From Maribacter litoralis (GTDB lineage Bacteria > Bacteroidota > Bacteroidia > Flavobacteriales > Flavobacteriaceae), in contig NZ_QCZD01000007.1 in the NCBI RefSeq assembly GCF_003075045.1, positions 1-64,000 of the forward strand: 64,000 nucleotides of DNA. The letters run 5' to 3'. The first letter of the stretch is position 1; each line of letters begins with the position of its first letter. Shown here in pieces: positions 63,239-64,000 of the stretch. A program made the position numbers and the translations under genes. The notes under the pieces were generated by a model. That model was not told where the DNA came from. It searched no databases and saw nothing but the letters and a program-made list of their open reading frames with translations.

Positions 63239-64000
63239 TTATATTCAACATCTTCTCTGTCGCTTTAATGGCACTAACCGTTTGGTCAGAATCCAACCCT
63301 CTTGAGGTAAATTCTTTACCGTCTAATTCCCAAGTGATGACTGTTTCACATAAAGCATCAGATGTACTGCCAGGCGGTATTCTTACTGCATAATCCGTAA
63401 GTTTTGGCAAGGCAATCTTCTTGGCAATATACACTTTTTTAAGGGCGTTCATAAAAGCATCATACTGTCCATCTCCTTGTGCATGCGCTTCTATAACTTT
63501 TCCGTCAATTTCAACGGAAAGGGTAGTGGAAGGCATTAAACCTTTTGCATGTGTAAGTACATAAGATTTTATAAATACCTTTTGCTTATAATCGGCAGTA
63601 TCCAAAACATCGGAAATAATAAATGGAAGGTCATCTTTTGTAACCCGTTCTTTTTTATCTCCTAATTCTATAATTCTGGCAGTAACTTTTTTAAGCTCTT
63701 CATCATTTAATGTTAAGCCAAGTTCCTGTAAATTTTTCTGAATATTCGCTTTGCCAGACATTTTACCTAAAGCATACTTTCGTTTTCTACCAAAACGTTC
63801 GGGCATTAGGTCGCTAAAATACAGGTTGTTTTTGCTGTCGCCATCGGCATGTATTCCTGCAGTTTGGGTAAATACATTATCTCCAACAATTGGTTTGTTT
63901 GCTGGTATGGTAAACCCTGTAAAGGCAGAAACCAATTTACTTACCTTATATAATGAGGTCTCATTTACTTTTATCTCTACTTCTGGTAAAAAGTCATTGA
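63234..64000 (-). CDS. leuA: 2-isopropylmalate synthase family protein (3' part)
   Basis: The frame is open to the window edge, so only the last ~255 residues are seen; a methionine-like codon at 63935 is internal. Visible are the end of the catalytic barrel (SLYKVSKLVSAFTG, GDNVFTQTAGIHADGDSKN, KYALGKMSGKANI) and the C-terminal LeuA regulatory domain (about 120 residues, ending SAIKATEKMLNII), which binds leucine or isoleucine. It condenses acetyl-CoA with 2-oxoisovalerate. A citramalate synthase-like specificity cannot be excluded, because most of the active site lies outside the window. Confidence 0.85.
   Translation of the reverse strand, partial: NDFLPEVEIKVNETSLYKVSKLVSAFTGFTIPANKPIVGDNVFTQTAGIHADGDSKNNLYFSDLMPERFGRKRKYALGKMSGKANIQKNLQELGLTLNDEELKKVTARIIELGDKKERVTKDDLPFIISDVLDTADYKQKVFIKSYVLTHAKGLMPSTTLSVEIDGKVIEAHAQGDGQYDAFMNALKKVYIAKKIALPKLTDYAVRIPPGSTSDALCETVITWELDGKEFTSRGLDSDQTVSAIKATEKMLNII

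Noticed and set aside
1..64000. tRNA, rRNA, CRISPR arrays, transposases, prophage
   Set aside because: Looked for by eye on both strands; no cloverleaf, spaced repeat array or recombinase coding region was found.

Overview
The window looks like the chromosome of a marine member of the Flavobacteriaceae (Bacteroidota), close to Maribacter or Zobellia in character. The reasons are the low-GC sequence, promoters of the TAnnTTTG type instead of TATAAT, an HmuY/TonB heme locus, class II ketol-acid reductoisomerase, and several small proteins typical of this family. The genus is inferred from gene content only. I saw no rRNA, tRNA, CRISPR array, transposase, phage module or integrase.

Layout. (1) 1-3000: an accessory island holding the tail of one + strand gene and two gene cassettes on the - strand: a HEPN-like protein, then a GNAT acetyltransferase with a serine hydrolase. 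Each cassette is bounded by perfect 10-bp inverted ends and followed by a foldable attC-like element, with no integrase in view. (2) 3166-11460: a heme/iron uptake locus: HmuY-like lipoprotein and TonB receptor on -, then DUF6607, ankyrin, DUF2271 and PepSY-flavoreductase genes on +. (3) 11461-13890: a Fur-family regulator followed by a Zn/Cd-type P-type ATPase. (4) 14267-18917: an aspartoacylase-like hydrolase, a SPATA20-type thioredoxin-domain protein and a DegT aminotransferase. (5) 18922-26947 (all -): a core block tpx-dgkA-ftsK-lolA-lptF-ribB, and a redox block of peroxiredoxin, thioredoxin and a small conserved protein. (6) 27164-30553: an NhaC-family transporter and a methionine gamma-lyase-like enzyme, divergent from an Lrp regulator whose upstream DNA carries strong palindromes. 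(7) 30603-42380: lpdA, an acyltransferase, a flavin reductase, tilS-dsbD, a penicillin acylase, a ComM-like ATPase, and two uncharacterised small genes. (8) 42594-46097: an Nramp-fold transporter lacking the usual metal ligands, followed by pxpABC (5-oxoprolinase). (9) 46119-54113: ilvD-ilvB-methyltransferase-ilvN-ilvC-ilvA, preceded by a leader peptide rich in Leu/Ile/Val and a terminator/antiterminator pair. (10) 54204-61634: gapN, a TPR-like protein, a TonB receptor broken by one in-frame stop, an MFS exporter and a second serine hydrolase. (11) 61712-64000: leuB and the 3' part of leuA, separated by a four-helix-bundle gene flanked by inverted repeats.

Working together: the ilv and leu genes make the branched-chain amino acids, and the ilv leader probably senses charged branched-chain tRNAs. 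The Nramp-like protein probably feeds 5-oxoproline to PxpABC. The Lrp/lyase/NhaC group probably handles methionine. The strongest candidates for something new are the cassette array, the ilv attenuator, the metal-site-free Nramp protein, and a 79-nt foldable element between ilvC and ilvA.
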